A model generated the notes under the pieces. That model was not told the origin of the DNA and ran no database searches. It saw nothing but the letters and a program-made list of their open reading frames with translations. Positions 11,257 through 20,635 of a DNA stretch of 64,000 nt are shown here, in pieces. A program made the position numbers and the translations under genes. How positions within the stretch are numbered: position 1 is the stretch's first letter; each line of letters begins with the position of its first letter. This DNA comes from Spinellus fusiger. Its lineage: Eukaryota; Mucoromycota; Mucoromycetes; Mucorales; Phycomycetaceae. Location: the NCBI GenBank assembly GCA_025094145.1, contig JALLLS010000001.1, forward strand, positions 124,001-188,000, read 5' to 3'.

Positions 11257-12329
11257 CTATCTTTCTGTTGCTGATCCAGGGACAGGGAGAGAGTGTGACT
11301 TTGCATTGGATGTGACTTTGCGCTGTCCCTCTGTCATGGGTGCATCTGTGACTAGCAATCGCTTTAGCATGGCACTCCATGACTCTTGTTTAGAGGGAGT
11401 GGCAATCTATCATGGAGTTGGTATAGAAGAAAGAGTGTTGGTACAGCAGGAACTCGTTGTTGGTTGTTGTGTCCTTTACCTGGAAGGGAAATGGATTGCC
11501 TTCTGTGGTGGTAATAGAGGGAATGTGTTCCTTGTAATCATTGGCCATTTTAAGGATCCCTAACAAACACTGTGACAGCTGTTTTGCCACAGCCCTCTGT
11601 GCCTTGGATCGTTCTAAGGATACCTCTTCCTGCTTAGTCTTCTTTTTTTCTTTATGGGGACTGTGTTTTAATTACCCTGTTCGTTCTGTGGGTAGATTCT
11701 GCTGATGTGAAGTGTCCACTGCTCCCAACACACCCACTCGTCTGACTTTGAGAATTGGAACCAGTTCTTCTTCAGTCTCTTTTCATAGAAGAACACAGCC
11801 ATCTTTGCAGAGTGAATAATAAGAGGGCTTGTAGAAGACACACCAAAGGAGTTGATGGACGACAGACTGTGCTCTACTGTGCTCTACTGTGCTCTGCTGT
11901 GCTATATTACCTTTTCTTGCTGAGCGTGTCCATTCGTATGATGGACAAACTCAAGAATCTTCTCTTCTACCAGCTGGTCTACTTCTGCACTGTCGGTGAT
12001 GGACTGAAAAGAAACAAACAAACAAACAAGTCCTTAGCCAAGAAGTATGCCTGTTTTTTGTTTTGTTTTTAAGCCTACCACTGTTGTGTCGAGTATCTTT
12101 AGTTCTCGAGGAGTAACGTTGGTGAGGAGACGATGGAAGAAGATGGAGTGAAGAATGGCTTTATTTATTGTTTTATATATTTATTATTCACTGCACTTAT
12201 TCAACAAGATTACCTCGGAGAACATTCTTCACTTGGTCGCTTGGGACATGTATCTTTATTATTTAGCTTAGCCTCATGGACTGTCATCATTACCATGTCA
12301 ACATCAAAGACGTGTGCATTGACTGCCAT
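11257..12329 (-). CDS. ATG101: Autophagy-related protein 101
   Basis: HORMA-fold subunit of the Atg1/ULK1-Atg13 initiation complex, present in most fungi except budding yeasts such as S. cerevisiae. Seven exons on the minus strand: 12329-12294, 12253-12214, 12158-12079, 12003-11911, 11871-11676, 11613-11480, 11382-11257; total 705 nt, 234 residues, all phases consistent. Family landmarks in order: VLRAILHSIFFHR near the N-terminus, VAVFFYEKR-type strand (MAVFFYEKRLKKNWF), WEQWTLHI, then HIPSITTTEGNPFPFQ followed by SWSAMLKRLL. A likely poly(A) signal (aataaa) lies just after the stop. The acceptor of exon 5 sits in a 10-bp tandem repeat and is the least certain junction. First exon is only 12 codons. 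Confidence 0.88.
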
Positions 12330-12572
12330 TCTATATTTCTACAAGGACGCAATATATATATAAATATATATATATATATATCTGTGTGTGTTGATGTGTG
12401 TATGTGTGCGTTGATGTATGTATGTATGTGTGTATAGTATAGATAGGTGTATAGTATAGATAGGTGTATAAAAAAGAGAGACGAGGAATGCCACAAAAGG
12501 AGACGGAATAACAAGTGGCATGACGTGTGACTCTTCCATGAACACTTCTGCCTACACCCCACACACCCCACA
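12330..12572. other. ATG101 upstream / LSM12 downstream spacer
   Basis: Mostly simple sequence: a TA run at about 12350-12382, GT-rich tgtgtgttgatgtg units at 12383-12435, and three copies of tatagataggtgtatag-like text near 12434-12470. It must hold the ATG101 promoter and the LSM12 3' UTR. Confidence 0.5.
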
Positions 12573-13451
12573 CTAGGCAGCAGAAGAGTGACTCTCTTTT
12601 CTGGCGTGGGCAAGACGTCTTCTCTCTCCCTCAAGCTGCTCTGTGAGTTAGTGGTCATCATGAGAGATTACATACCACTTTCTTGACTCTTGCTAGGGAT
12701 GCAGCAGAAGAGCTGTTGGCCTTGCAGTGGTCAATGGTATATGGAGGAGCAATAAGGACTTCATCCAAGACAACAATGGTATCGTTGGACCAGCGACAGG
12801 GCAATCTGTGCAGTATAGAATAGATGGCATAGTGGGATAGAATACATAAGCAAGCCAAAGGAAGAGGTCTACCTACGTCTTGTGGAGAGCATCAAAAATG
12901 GCCTGGGCTTCTTTTGTTACGCCCACACCCTGTTTGGCCACCTGCTGCAGATGGCCCTTGAGTGCGTCTGCTTCTTTGGCCTGGAGTGCGTCCAGATGAA
13001 CACGACGCAGGGAAGACGACATCCATGCATGCTGTGGGTCGGGTGCTTGGACATTGAGAATGTCCTTTATGCTTGATATTTTGAGGATGCGAAACGAGAG
13101 GTTTTCTTGTTGGCTACCTTGGGTGAGTATGTAAAGAATCAAGGCAACCATAGAGTCAATATACTTCTCTATACTCTTTATACTTTTCTATACGCTCTAT
13201 ACGCTCTATACGCTCTATACTTCTCTATATTAAAGGATATTCAGTGCAATGTAGTTGGTGGTTCTGTCCAGTGTATAGAGACTCCCCTCGACGTGTTCAT
13301 TGGTCACTGTCTTGAGGAAGAGTGTATAGCCCAACAGCTCCTCCAGTTGTTTCTTGGGGACTGATGTGGGTGTGGGTGTGTGTGGGTGTGTTGCTGAACC
13401 AGGCATGGGCTGTCTTGTCATGGGCTTAGGTCTTTGAGGAGTGACTTGCAT
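12573..13451 (-). CDS. LSM12: LSM12 homologue (Lsm fold plus anticodon-binding-like domain)
   Basis: RNA-associated Lsm12 family protein; the yeast protein is linked to Pbp1/Pbp4, an ataxin-2-type complex. Exons on the minus strand: 13451-13241, 13126-12877, 12805-12676, 12635-12573 (217 residues; human about 195). N-terminal part: GSLYTLD...TNYIAL then SQQENLSFRILKISSIKDI, the Lsm domain. Central part: an ISSSLRRVHL-like stretch and the alpha-helical QQVAKQGVGVTKEAQAIFD. C-terminal part: LPCRWSNDTIVVLDEVLIAPPY, VKKVLEGERRRLAHARKE. The first intron has no GT-AG solution and instead fits a U12-type AT-AC intron; the two others are GT-AG, one of 40 nt. All phases agree. Confidence 0.87.
13127..13240 (-). 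other. Candidate U12-type AT-AC intron in LSM12
   Basis: In the transcribed direction the intron begins ATATCCTTT (13240 downward), the canonical minor-spliceosome 5' site. It has TGCCTTGAT at 13146-13138, one mismatch from the U12 branch consensus TTCCTTRAY, and it ends ...TTTACATAC about a dozen nt later. Removing it turns a premature stop (ctg aat atc ctt taa) into an in-frame join (ctg a / tc acc caa) giving IALITQGSQQENL. No GT donor lies near the end of exon 1. The middle is a tandem tatagagcg repeat. Confidence 0.8.
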
Positions 13452-13834
13452 TGAGGATGACGGGGCGTACGTAAAAATAAGGGTAAAAAAGGGTAAAAAG
13501 GTAAGAGGGTGGAGACGACAGACAGATCAGGCTACAGTAGGTGGGACATACCATCTCACGTGATTCAAAGAGACAAGGCACTAGTTATTATATTCATGAT
13601 CCAAGCTATTTGTTATTTGTTATTTATTTATTAACACAAAATGGCAAGACAGAAGAGATAAGCTTCGTTGATCTTACTTATCTAATCTATAAGCCTATTT
13701 TTATTTTACTTTATTCTTATTCTTTTTCAAAACAAGAAAGTGTTTTGTTATTTGTTATTTGTACATTTTGGCCCATCATGCAAGAAAAAGACATGCCCAG
13801 CACGCTTCCAGACTATAACATTAGATCAAAATAC
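13452..13834. other. Spacer between LSM12 start and MET6 stop
   Basis: AT-rich. Contains the LSM12 promoter and MET6 3' UTR. ttatttgttattt-type repeats occur near 13606-13630 and 13748-13762. No gene seen. Confidence 0.5.
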
Positions 13835-16153
13835 TTAGGCCTGAGCCTTCTGAGCACGGTAGTATTTGGCCACTTCCACCAAGTTGGTAAGAGCGGCTTC
13901 CACCTCGGGCCATCCACGGGATTTGAGACCACAGTCAGGGTTAGCCCACAAGAGATGTTCAGGCAAGTACTTGAGCATATCACCAAAGCGAGTCTTCATC
14001 TCTTCAAAGGAAGGCACACGAGGAGAGTGGATATCATAGAGACCAGGGCCAATTTCGTTGGTGTACTGCTTGGTATCAAAGATCTTCAACAGCTTCTCAT
14101 CTGACTTGGAGTTCTCAATGGTAATCACATCAGCATCGAGAGCAGCAATGGCATCAAAGATATCGTTAAAGTCAGAGTAGCACATGTGGGTGTGGATCTG
14201 GGTCTCATCACGAACACCAGCAGTAGAGAGACGGAAACAGCCAACAGACCAGTCAAGGTAGTTGTCCCAGTCAGCACGACGGATGGGAAGACCCTCACGA
14301 ATAGCAGGCTCATCCACTTGAATGCAGGGAATACCAGCAGCCTCAAGATCCACGACTTCATCACGGAGCGCAAGACCAATTTGTGCACACAGCTCGTTGG
14401 CAGGAATATCATCACGGACAAACGACCACTTCATCATTGTCACAGGGCCAGTCAACATACCCTTCATGGGCTTCTTGGTCAAGGACTGGGCATAGACAAT
14501 CTCATCTACTGTCATGGCCTGGCGACGGCTCACATCACCAAAGATCACAGGAGGCTTTACGCAGCGAGAACCATAGGACACGACCCAGCCGTTCTCAGTG
14601 AAATCATAACCATGCAAGAGATGACCAAAGTGCTCCACCATGTCGTTACGCTCAGGCTCACCGTGCACCAACACATCCAAGCCCACCTTCTCCTGGAACT
14701 CCACCACCTTTTTCATCTCAGCCTTGATAAAGACATCATAGTCGGCCTGAGACAACTCTCCCTTGGTGTACTTCTGACGGGCCACACGGATGTCTTTGGT
14801 CTGGGGGAAGGAGCCAATGGTGGTGGTAGGGAAGAGAGGCAAGTTGAGCTTCTTGACCTGGGCTTCACGACGCACAGCAAAGGGAGAGGGACGCTTCCAT
14901 GCCTCGGTAGGGATCTTGGCCACACGCTCACGGACCACAGGGTTCTTGGTCTGAGGAGAGGTGCGGCGGCTCTCAATGGCAGCAGCATTGGCCTCCAGGG
15001 TGCTCTTGACGGCATCACGGCCTTCGTTCAGGGCCCTGGCAATGGTCACGACCTCGGAACACTTCTCAGCAGCATAAGACAACCAGCTGAACAACTCGGG
15101 GTTCTTGGCCTCAATCTTCTTTTCAAAGGAGGTGGAGAAGGGAGCATGGGCCAAGGAGCAGGAGGGAGCAATAAAGACGCGGTCAGAACCAAGGGCCTTG
15201 ACAGCCTTGTCAGCCAAGGCAATGGAGGCATCGAGGTTGTTGATCCAGATGTTGCGGCCATCGACAAGACCCAAGGAGAGTGTCTGGTGTTCCTTCAACA
15301 AGGGCAAGATGGCGTCGAGTTCCTCAGGAGCACGGACAAGATCAAGGTGGATGGCATCCACATGGTCCTTGATGGCATAGATGTTGTTCTCGACACGACC
15401 AAAGTAGGCAGCTACCAACACCTTGAGGTTGGTCTGGGACTGGATAGTCTTGTAGGCCTTCTCAAGAGCAAGCTTGACATTGGCATCCAAGTCAAAGATC
15501 AGGACAGGCTCGTCCAACTGAACCCAGTCAGCACCAGCAGCCTCCAATTGCTTCAACAGCTCAATGTAAAGAGGAAGGACCTTGGGGAGAAGAGAGAGGG
15601 TGTCAAAGGCATCGACACCCTTGGCAGCCTTGCCCAGGTGCAAGAAACTCACAGGACCCACAATGACGGGGCGGGTGTGGATACCAAGTGCCTTGGCAGC
15701 ATTGAACTGTTCGAGAGCACGGGGTTCTTGAAGAGTGAACTTTTGGTCCACCTCGAATTCAGGGACAATGAAGTGGTAGTTGGTATCGAACCACTTCTTC
15801 ATCTCCATGGCAGGGACATCCACCTTCTCAGTGGTGGCAGTGGCAGGACGCTGGAGACCACGACCCATGGCAAAGAACTGCTCAATGGGGCTCTTGATGT
15901 GCTGGTAGCGCTGGGGAATAGCACCAAACTGCTGGGCAGTATCAAGGACACGGTCATAGAGGGTGTATTCACCAGAGGGAATGTGTTCAATGCCCTTCTC
16001 TTGCTGCAATTGCCAGTGAGAAGCCTGGATCTTTGCATAGCCTGTACGGAGCTCCTCCTCAGAGATCTTGCTGGACCAGAAGGACTCGACAAGCTTCTTC
16101 AATTCACGCTTGGCACCGACATAAGGGAAACCGATGTTAGTTGCTTTGACCAT
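13835..16153 (-). CDS. MET6: Cobalamin-independent methionine synthase
   Basis: Transfers the methyl group of 5-methyltetrahydropteroyltri-L-glutamate to homocysteine, the last step of methionine synthesis; cytosolic zinc enzyme. Single exon of 772 residues, the usual length for fungal Met6. N-terminal half starts MVKATNIGFPYVGAKRELK. The catalytic C-terminal half begins FPTTTIGSFPQTKDIR. Zinc ligands are present: H656 and C658 in HTHMC, E680 in TIENSKSDE, C741 in NPDCGLKSRG. MLTGPVTMMKWSF and QVDEPAIREGLP are family hallmarks. Codon use is strongly GC-ended compared with its neighbours, as expected for high expression. It causes a 739-codon open antisense frame, which I do not call. Confidence 0.98.
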   Translation of the reverse strand: MVKATNIGFPYVGAKRELKKLVESFWSSKISEEELRTGYAKIQASHWQLQQEKGIEHIPSGEYTLYDRVLDTAQQFGAIPQRYQHIKSPIEQFFAMGRGLQRPATATTEKVDVPAMEMKKWFDTNYHFIVPEFEVDQKFTLQEPRALEQFNAAKALGIHTRPVIVGPVSFLHLGKAAKGVDAFDTLSLLPKVLPLYIELLKQLEAAGADWVQLDEPVLIFDLDANVKLALEKAYKTIQSQTNLKVLVAAYFGRVENNIYAIKDHVDAIHLDLVRAPEELDAILPLLKEHQTLSLGLVDGRNIWINNLDASIALADKAVKALGSDRVFIAPSCSLAHAPFSTSFEKKIEAKNPELFSWLSYAAEKCSEVVTIARALNEGRDAVKSTLEANAAAIESRRTSPQTKNPVVRERVAKIPTEAWKRPSPFAVRREAQVKKLNLPLFPTTTIGSFPQTKDIRVARQKYTKGELSQADYDVFIKAEMKKVVEFQEKVGLDVLVHGEPERNDMVEHFGHLLHGYDFTENGWVVSYGSRCVKPPVIFGDVSRRQAMTVDEIVYAQSLTKKPMKGMLTGPVTMMKWSFVRDDIPANELCAQIGLALRDEVVDLEAAGIPCIQVDEPAIREGLPIRRADWDNYLDWSVGCFRLSTAGVRDETQIHTHMCYSDFNDIFDAIAALDADVITIENSKSDEKLLKIFDTKQYTNEIGPGLYDIHSPRVPSFEEMKTRFGDMLKYLPEHLLWANPDCGLKSRGWPEVEAALTNLVEVAKYYRAQKAQA

Positions 16154-16914
16154 TGTGTAGAGAGTTGGATAGAAGAAGAAGTAAGAACATGTTGGAAACG
16201 CGTAAGATGGAGGTTATTTATGCGTCTTGTCATGGGATCAATGGAGATCTTAAGAATTGATGAGATGCTAGAAACAACCAATCAGATGCAGAGAAGATGG
16301 CTAGAAATGGTAATGTTCTTAGTTGTCTTGATGTTGCTTCATCTGACGGGGATGGAAAAGAAGTGGGTAGCTTGGGCGGGGATAGAAAAGAGCAAGGATG
16401 GATAATGCTTGGGTTCAATAAGTAGTTAACTTTAATGCACTATGGCTTGTTTTATGTTGAGAGGCCCTTGGGTGTAAATAGTCGTGATAATAATAGACAC
16501 TAAATAGTATAACTGAGATAATAATATAGTCTTGATAATAATATAAGTGATAATAATATAATAGATCTGTGTCTATGAACGGATAGAATTCTTTTGTGTT
16601 CTTGTAGAGGGCATATTCCTGTTATCCTGTTAGAAAGTTCAAATGAGGGAGGGGGTAGTGTGGGCGTGGAGAACGAGAATGAAGTTGATTGGACACTTTT
16701 GGTTATCTCTTCTTTATAGCTTCGTCCTACACAGAGATAAAGAAGGGGTGGATCCCTTGAACTATCTATTTGCCGGAAAAAAAGGTAGTCCGACACGCAC
16801 CCATCTAAAGTGCGGTCCAACCCAAGAGGTTCTTCCACGCCACCCTGTTAGAAAGTCTTGCTCTAAGCAGGCCAACCGAGAGACTCTCCTTCTCCCTGGT
16901 ATAATTCCGTCAGT
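16154..16914. promoter_or_regulatory. Divergent spacer between MET6 and RPL38
   Basis: 761 bp serving MET6 (minus) and RPL38 (plus). A 12-mer, ctgttagaaagt, occurs twice (16627-16638 and 16845-16856), a possible shared site near RPL38. Alternating AT-rich gataataat repeats lie at 16486-16560. No gene is supported here. Confidence 0.45.
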
Positions 16915-17326
16915 ATGGTAACTATCCATCTTCATCCATCCATCCCCCTGCGCTCTCATTCCATGCATTCTGTTGAAGTTGTGGATGCTTAGACCTTAAC
17001 TTTCATTCTATTATAGCCCAAACAGGTTGTAGACATTAAGAATTTCCTTGAAATCACCCGCAGAAAAGATGCCAAGTGTAAGGATTCTCTCTTATCATCT
17101 GCTTGTTACTGCCGCCACCAGAAACAACTCACTCACTCACTCACTCACTCACCCATTCTTTCTTTCTTTCTATCTACTAGCTGCCCGTGTCAAGAAAAAC
17201 GGTGACAAGTACAAGTTCAAGGTCAGATGTTCTCGCTACCTCTATACTCTTGTTGTGAATGACAAGCAAAAGGCTCAGAAGCTTAGACAGTCTCTCCCTC
17301 CTGCTCTTAGCATCCAGGAACTCTAA
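16915..17326 (+). CDS. RPL38: 60S ribosomal protein eL38
   Basis: Small protein of the large ribosomal subunit. Exons 16915-16917 (the ATG alone), 17017-17077 and 17181-17326 give 210 nt, 69 residues, a typical eL38 length. The protein starts M / [20 protein letters not shown] and ends [12 protein letters not shown]. The split serine codon (t/ct) restores KDAKSARVKK. Having the start codon as a separate tiny first exon is common in ribosomal protein genes. The second intron contains actc tandem repeats (17128-17150). Convergent with the RhoGAP gene, whose stop is 126 bp away. Confidence 0.96.
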
Positions 17327-17452
17327 ACTTACAAAGTCTAATAAATATACTTGGCGTCTTCAAGCGTGTATTTTATTACTTGTAAAAAGAAGAAAAAGAA
17401 AAAAAAACTCCATAGAAGAGAGTGTGTTTATAGAACAACTGCTTTTATTGTA

Positions 17453-20222
17453 CTAATCATCCGCAAAAAAAGGATCCAGCTCACCTTCTGCTGCTGTGGT
17501 TGTGGCTGTGGCTGTGGCTATGGCTGCTGTGTCCTTGTCTGTGGATGAGGTGAACAAATGATCCTCAAGATCAAACATCACAAAGGGATCTTGAGTAGGA
17601 GAGAGAGCAGGCGAAGAAGGAGGGGATGTTTGGGTAATAGCAGAGCCAAAATGCAAAGAAGTAGGCACATAAGTACGGGTGTCTGTTGTAGGGAGAATAG
17701 GAGAGTACGGCGACCGCTGGAATACACCCATCACAGAGGGCATTCCCCATTTTGGAGTGTCCTCAGTAGGACGCATAAAAGACATGAGGCCATTCTTCTT
17801 GCTATCTCCCTCAACAAAGGAACCTGCTTTTACCAAAGGACGTGTCTGTCGTCTCTTTTCATTTTCTGCAAAAGAGTGGCGCGTGTTCTCTGAAAAGATG
17901 TGTTTGTAGTGTTGGAGAAGATCCCTGGTCAGTTGAAAAGGAACCTGGCTTGTGAGGGTGGCCAGGGACTCAGTGCGCGCACGGAGAAAAATAGGACCAA
18001 GGCATTGACTTGTTTCTTCAAGAGATCTTCCTTGGCATGTTTGTAGGTGGCTATGAAGAGGGTTAAGAACAGACAGAAAAGCGGCTCACTTGCCTGTCTA
18101 TATGAGATAAGAGAAGATCCAGTGTATAGAAGTGGGAGGCAGGAAGAGTGGCTATCAAATGACTAAGAGGCAGGAGACGAAGGCTCTCATCCTGGTTGTC
18201 TTGTTTTTGTTTGTTTTTTTGTTTGTAAAGAACCACCCCAACCCAGACCCCACCACCACCTACCATTTGTATATAGGGCACACACTGATTCATACAGATC
18301 ATAGGTCATCAATGGCTCTGGTAGCTCCAGCAGGAAAAGCCTTAATACTGCCACTAGTAATCCAGGAGAATAGGAATCCACCAAGGCAGGTTCAAGACGA
18401 CGACTGTCCATGTTCATCTCTGCTCTTGCTGTGTGGACAGTGCTCAGTGCAACAGGAGTAGACCATAGACTTATTTTATCTGTACACAGTTCATAATACA
18501 GTTGAATAGACAGCCCCAATGGCATTGTTTACCTTCGAGAGGAGTCTCCTTGACGCCTAATACAATCCACAAGAGAGTAAGTTATGCATCTACCCATACC
18601 ACCCAGCCTACCTTGTGCAATTGTGTCTAATACCTGACGAACAAACAAAGGTACCTTGTCGGGTGTCTGTTTTCCCAATTCCTCCAATGGCACACCAAAC
18701 AGTTGATCTAACAATGATATCAGTCTATACAGCCACCAGACTATATTACCGTGAGCTATGCCATGATAGAAGTTCTCATACACCATGGCTTTGGGTGAGA
18801 ATCCAGATGTACAGTAATGATGAACAATGTACTGGATGTCCTTTTCTGGAGTAAGGGACTCAAGAAATAGGCGCACTTGATCCAATACTGCCTTATCCTC
18901 CGGTAATCCAGCAGACAAGCAAGAAGTAAATGTAGAAAAGACTATGTTGGTTGAGATCTCTTGTTGTTCATAGTAGACACACCCTTACCTTGCTTAAGGG
19001 TGTCTAATCGAGTCAATTCCACTTTCTCCATCTCTGAGAAATGACTAAACTAGAACTCCCTCCATTAGCTTACTCTTATAAACAATAGAGACGTCCTTAC
19101 TAATGCCTCTTCAATGACAGTCCGCATCGTATCAAGACGCTTCACAGCACTACGGTAGGCTTCATCTGTCTTTTCAGCCTCCAATCTTGCCCTTTTATAC
19201 AGTTCATCTCCCTGAACACTTGCATAGCCATTAGCACCACTACCGATCTTCTCCAAAATACCCCCAAGAGCAGATACACCCAAAGAGGCTACTTCTTCTG
19301 GATCCCGGATACGCCATTGATATACGGAAGTATTGCTCGGTAGGAACTTATTTCCGCGTTGTCCAATGAGCCGCAATACATTGTGGTTCTGGATCAGTTG
19401 CTGTCCTACAATATCTGCCATTGCAGGCGAATCCTTGCACTGTGGCAAATGCAACTGCAGCCAACGCGAAACTTCCTCACCTGTGGAAGTGGCTTTGTAA
19501 GTACCGAGAATAGGGATACGATGGTCTTTGGTAGGGATTTCCTGGCGCATACGCTGTAAAAGAAGATCAAATTCACCAGGAGAAAAGGTTTGTGTGCCTA
19601 ACTGCACACTCTGACTCTTGGAGGGTGGAGGTGCTGCTGAGGGTTGTTTTTCATTTCCTTTGTGCAATTCCTCTACCGCCATAAAGGCAGCCTGTTCTTC
19701 TGCTGCATCTGCCTCGCGACAACGGCGGTGGTAAAGGGCTTTGGCACGCTCTGTCTCTTTTAACAGACCATCAAATTGTTTGATCTTGGCTTCTACAGAA
19801 GATCGACTGGTCGTCAGTGTCTTTTTGTAGTCTTCATGAAAAGCTTGGAGAGGTTTAAGAGCACTTTCTGTCATGGTGGTGGCTGTGATATGATGACGAG
19901 CTCCTAGCTGACCACTGGCTGTCTTGAGGTTCTCAAAACAACTTTTCAAGGCAGCTCCTTCATCTCGACCAAATCCTGTTGTTTTTGAACTCTCCCTTGC
20001 TTGGTCCAGTAGTTTATTACCGTAAGATTCCTCAATGGCAATACGATCTTTGAAAAAGGTGATGACTTCATCGTTCTCTACTCTACTCTGCTGTAGTTTT
20101 TGGTGCAGAACAGACAGTCCAGAATAGAAATCGGGTGAGGTGGACGAGGGCTGTTTTTGAGACCAAAATGAAGTCTCAAAATGAAGTACATGTGTCATAG
20201 TGGAGAGAATAACTTCCTTCAC
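17453..20222 (-). CDS. RGD2: F-BAR / DEP / RhoGAP protein, Rgd2-like
   Basis: Rho GTPase-activating-type protein with membrane-bending F-BAR. Exons on the minus strand: 20222-19101, 19031-18989, 18941-18750, 18707-18612, 18556-18533, 18479-18264, 18199-18094, 18050-17453; 798 residues, phases all consistent. Order: F-BAR from about residue 10 (SFWSQKQ, FFKDRIAIEESYGNKLL), DEP around 245-315 (EVSRWLQLHLPQ, NKFLPSNTSVYQW), RhoGAP from about 410 (FGVPLEEL...KVPLFVRQVLDTI) through ELPEPLMTYDLY and CLGPIFLR. The usual GIFR arginine-finger segment is replaced by TPLEDKISLWSTPVAL. The seventh intron has a GC-AG donor (AG/GCAAGT). Low-complexity AT repeats precede the C-terminus. Start could also be the ATG at 20198. 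Exon 5 is only 24 nt. Confidence 0.86.
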
Positions 20223-20635
20223 TCTTTGTCAAGAGGCAACTTAATAGCTGATAAAGGGAGAAAAATGACAGAAAATGAAATACCGAGCAGATGTCGGCAG
20301 TGCATGTGATATCCACCCTTTCCCGACCCGCACTTTATGACACTCGGTACAAGTGAATAGAGTAACATGGTAACATAGTAACATAGCAACAGTGAGATGG
20401 TGTAACAAGGAAGGAGTGGTTGGGAGGGTGGGAGGGTAGTACAGCCCATGGTCACACACCCACATTATTACACATTATCACGCATTGTCAACACACCCGC
20501 TTTGAATCATTTTCCTAAGAAATAAACTATCTTTTATTGATAGTATAAAATGTACAATAGCAAATTGAATTTAAAAGAAAAGGTGGATTCATAATAATCC
20601 ACACTAAACACCACAAAAGAGTTCTTCATATTGTT
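20223..20635. other. Spacer between RGD2-like start and VAC7 stop
   Basis: Contains a short repeat of taacatggtaacatagtaacatag (three related units near 20365-20390) and, next to VAC7, an AT-rich 3' UTR with a possible poly(A) signal near 20520. No ORF supported. Confidence 0.5.

Noticed and set aside
11183..11380. Minus-strand open frame over the ATG101 last exon
   Set aside because: Wrong frame; the in-frame exon gives SWSAMLKRLL and stops at 11257.
14186..16405. 739-codon open frame on the plus strand
   Set aside because: It is the antisense of MET6, opened by strong codon bias; its translation shows no domain and MET6 is unmistakable.
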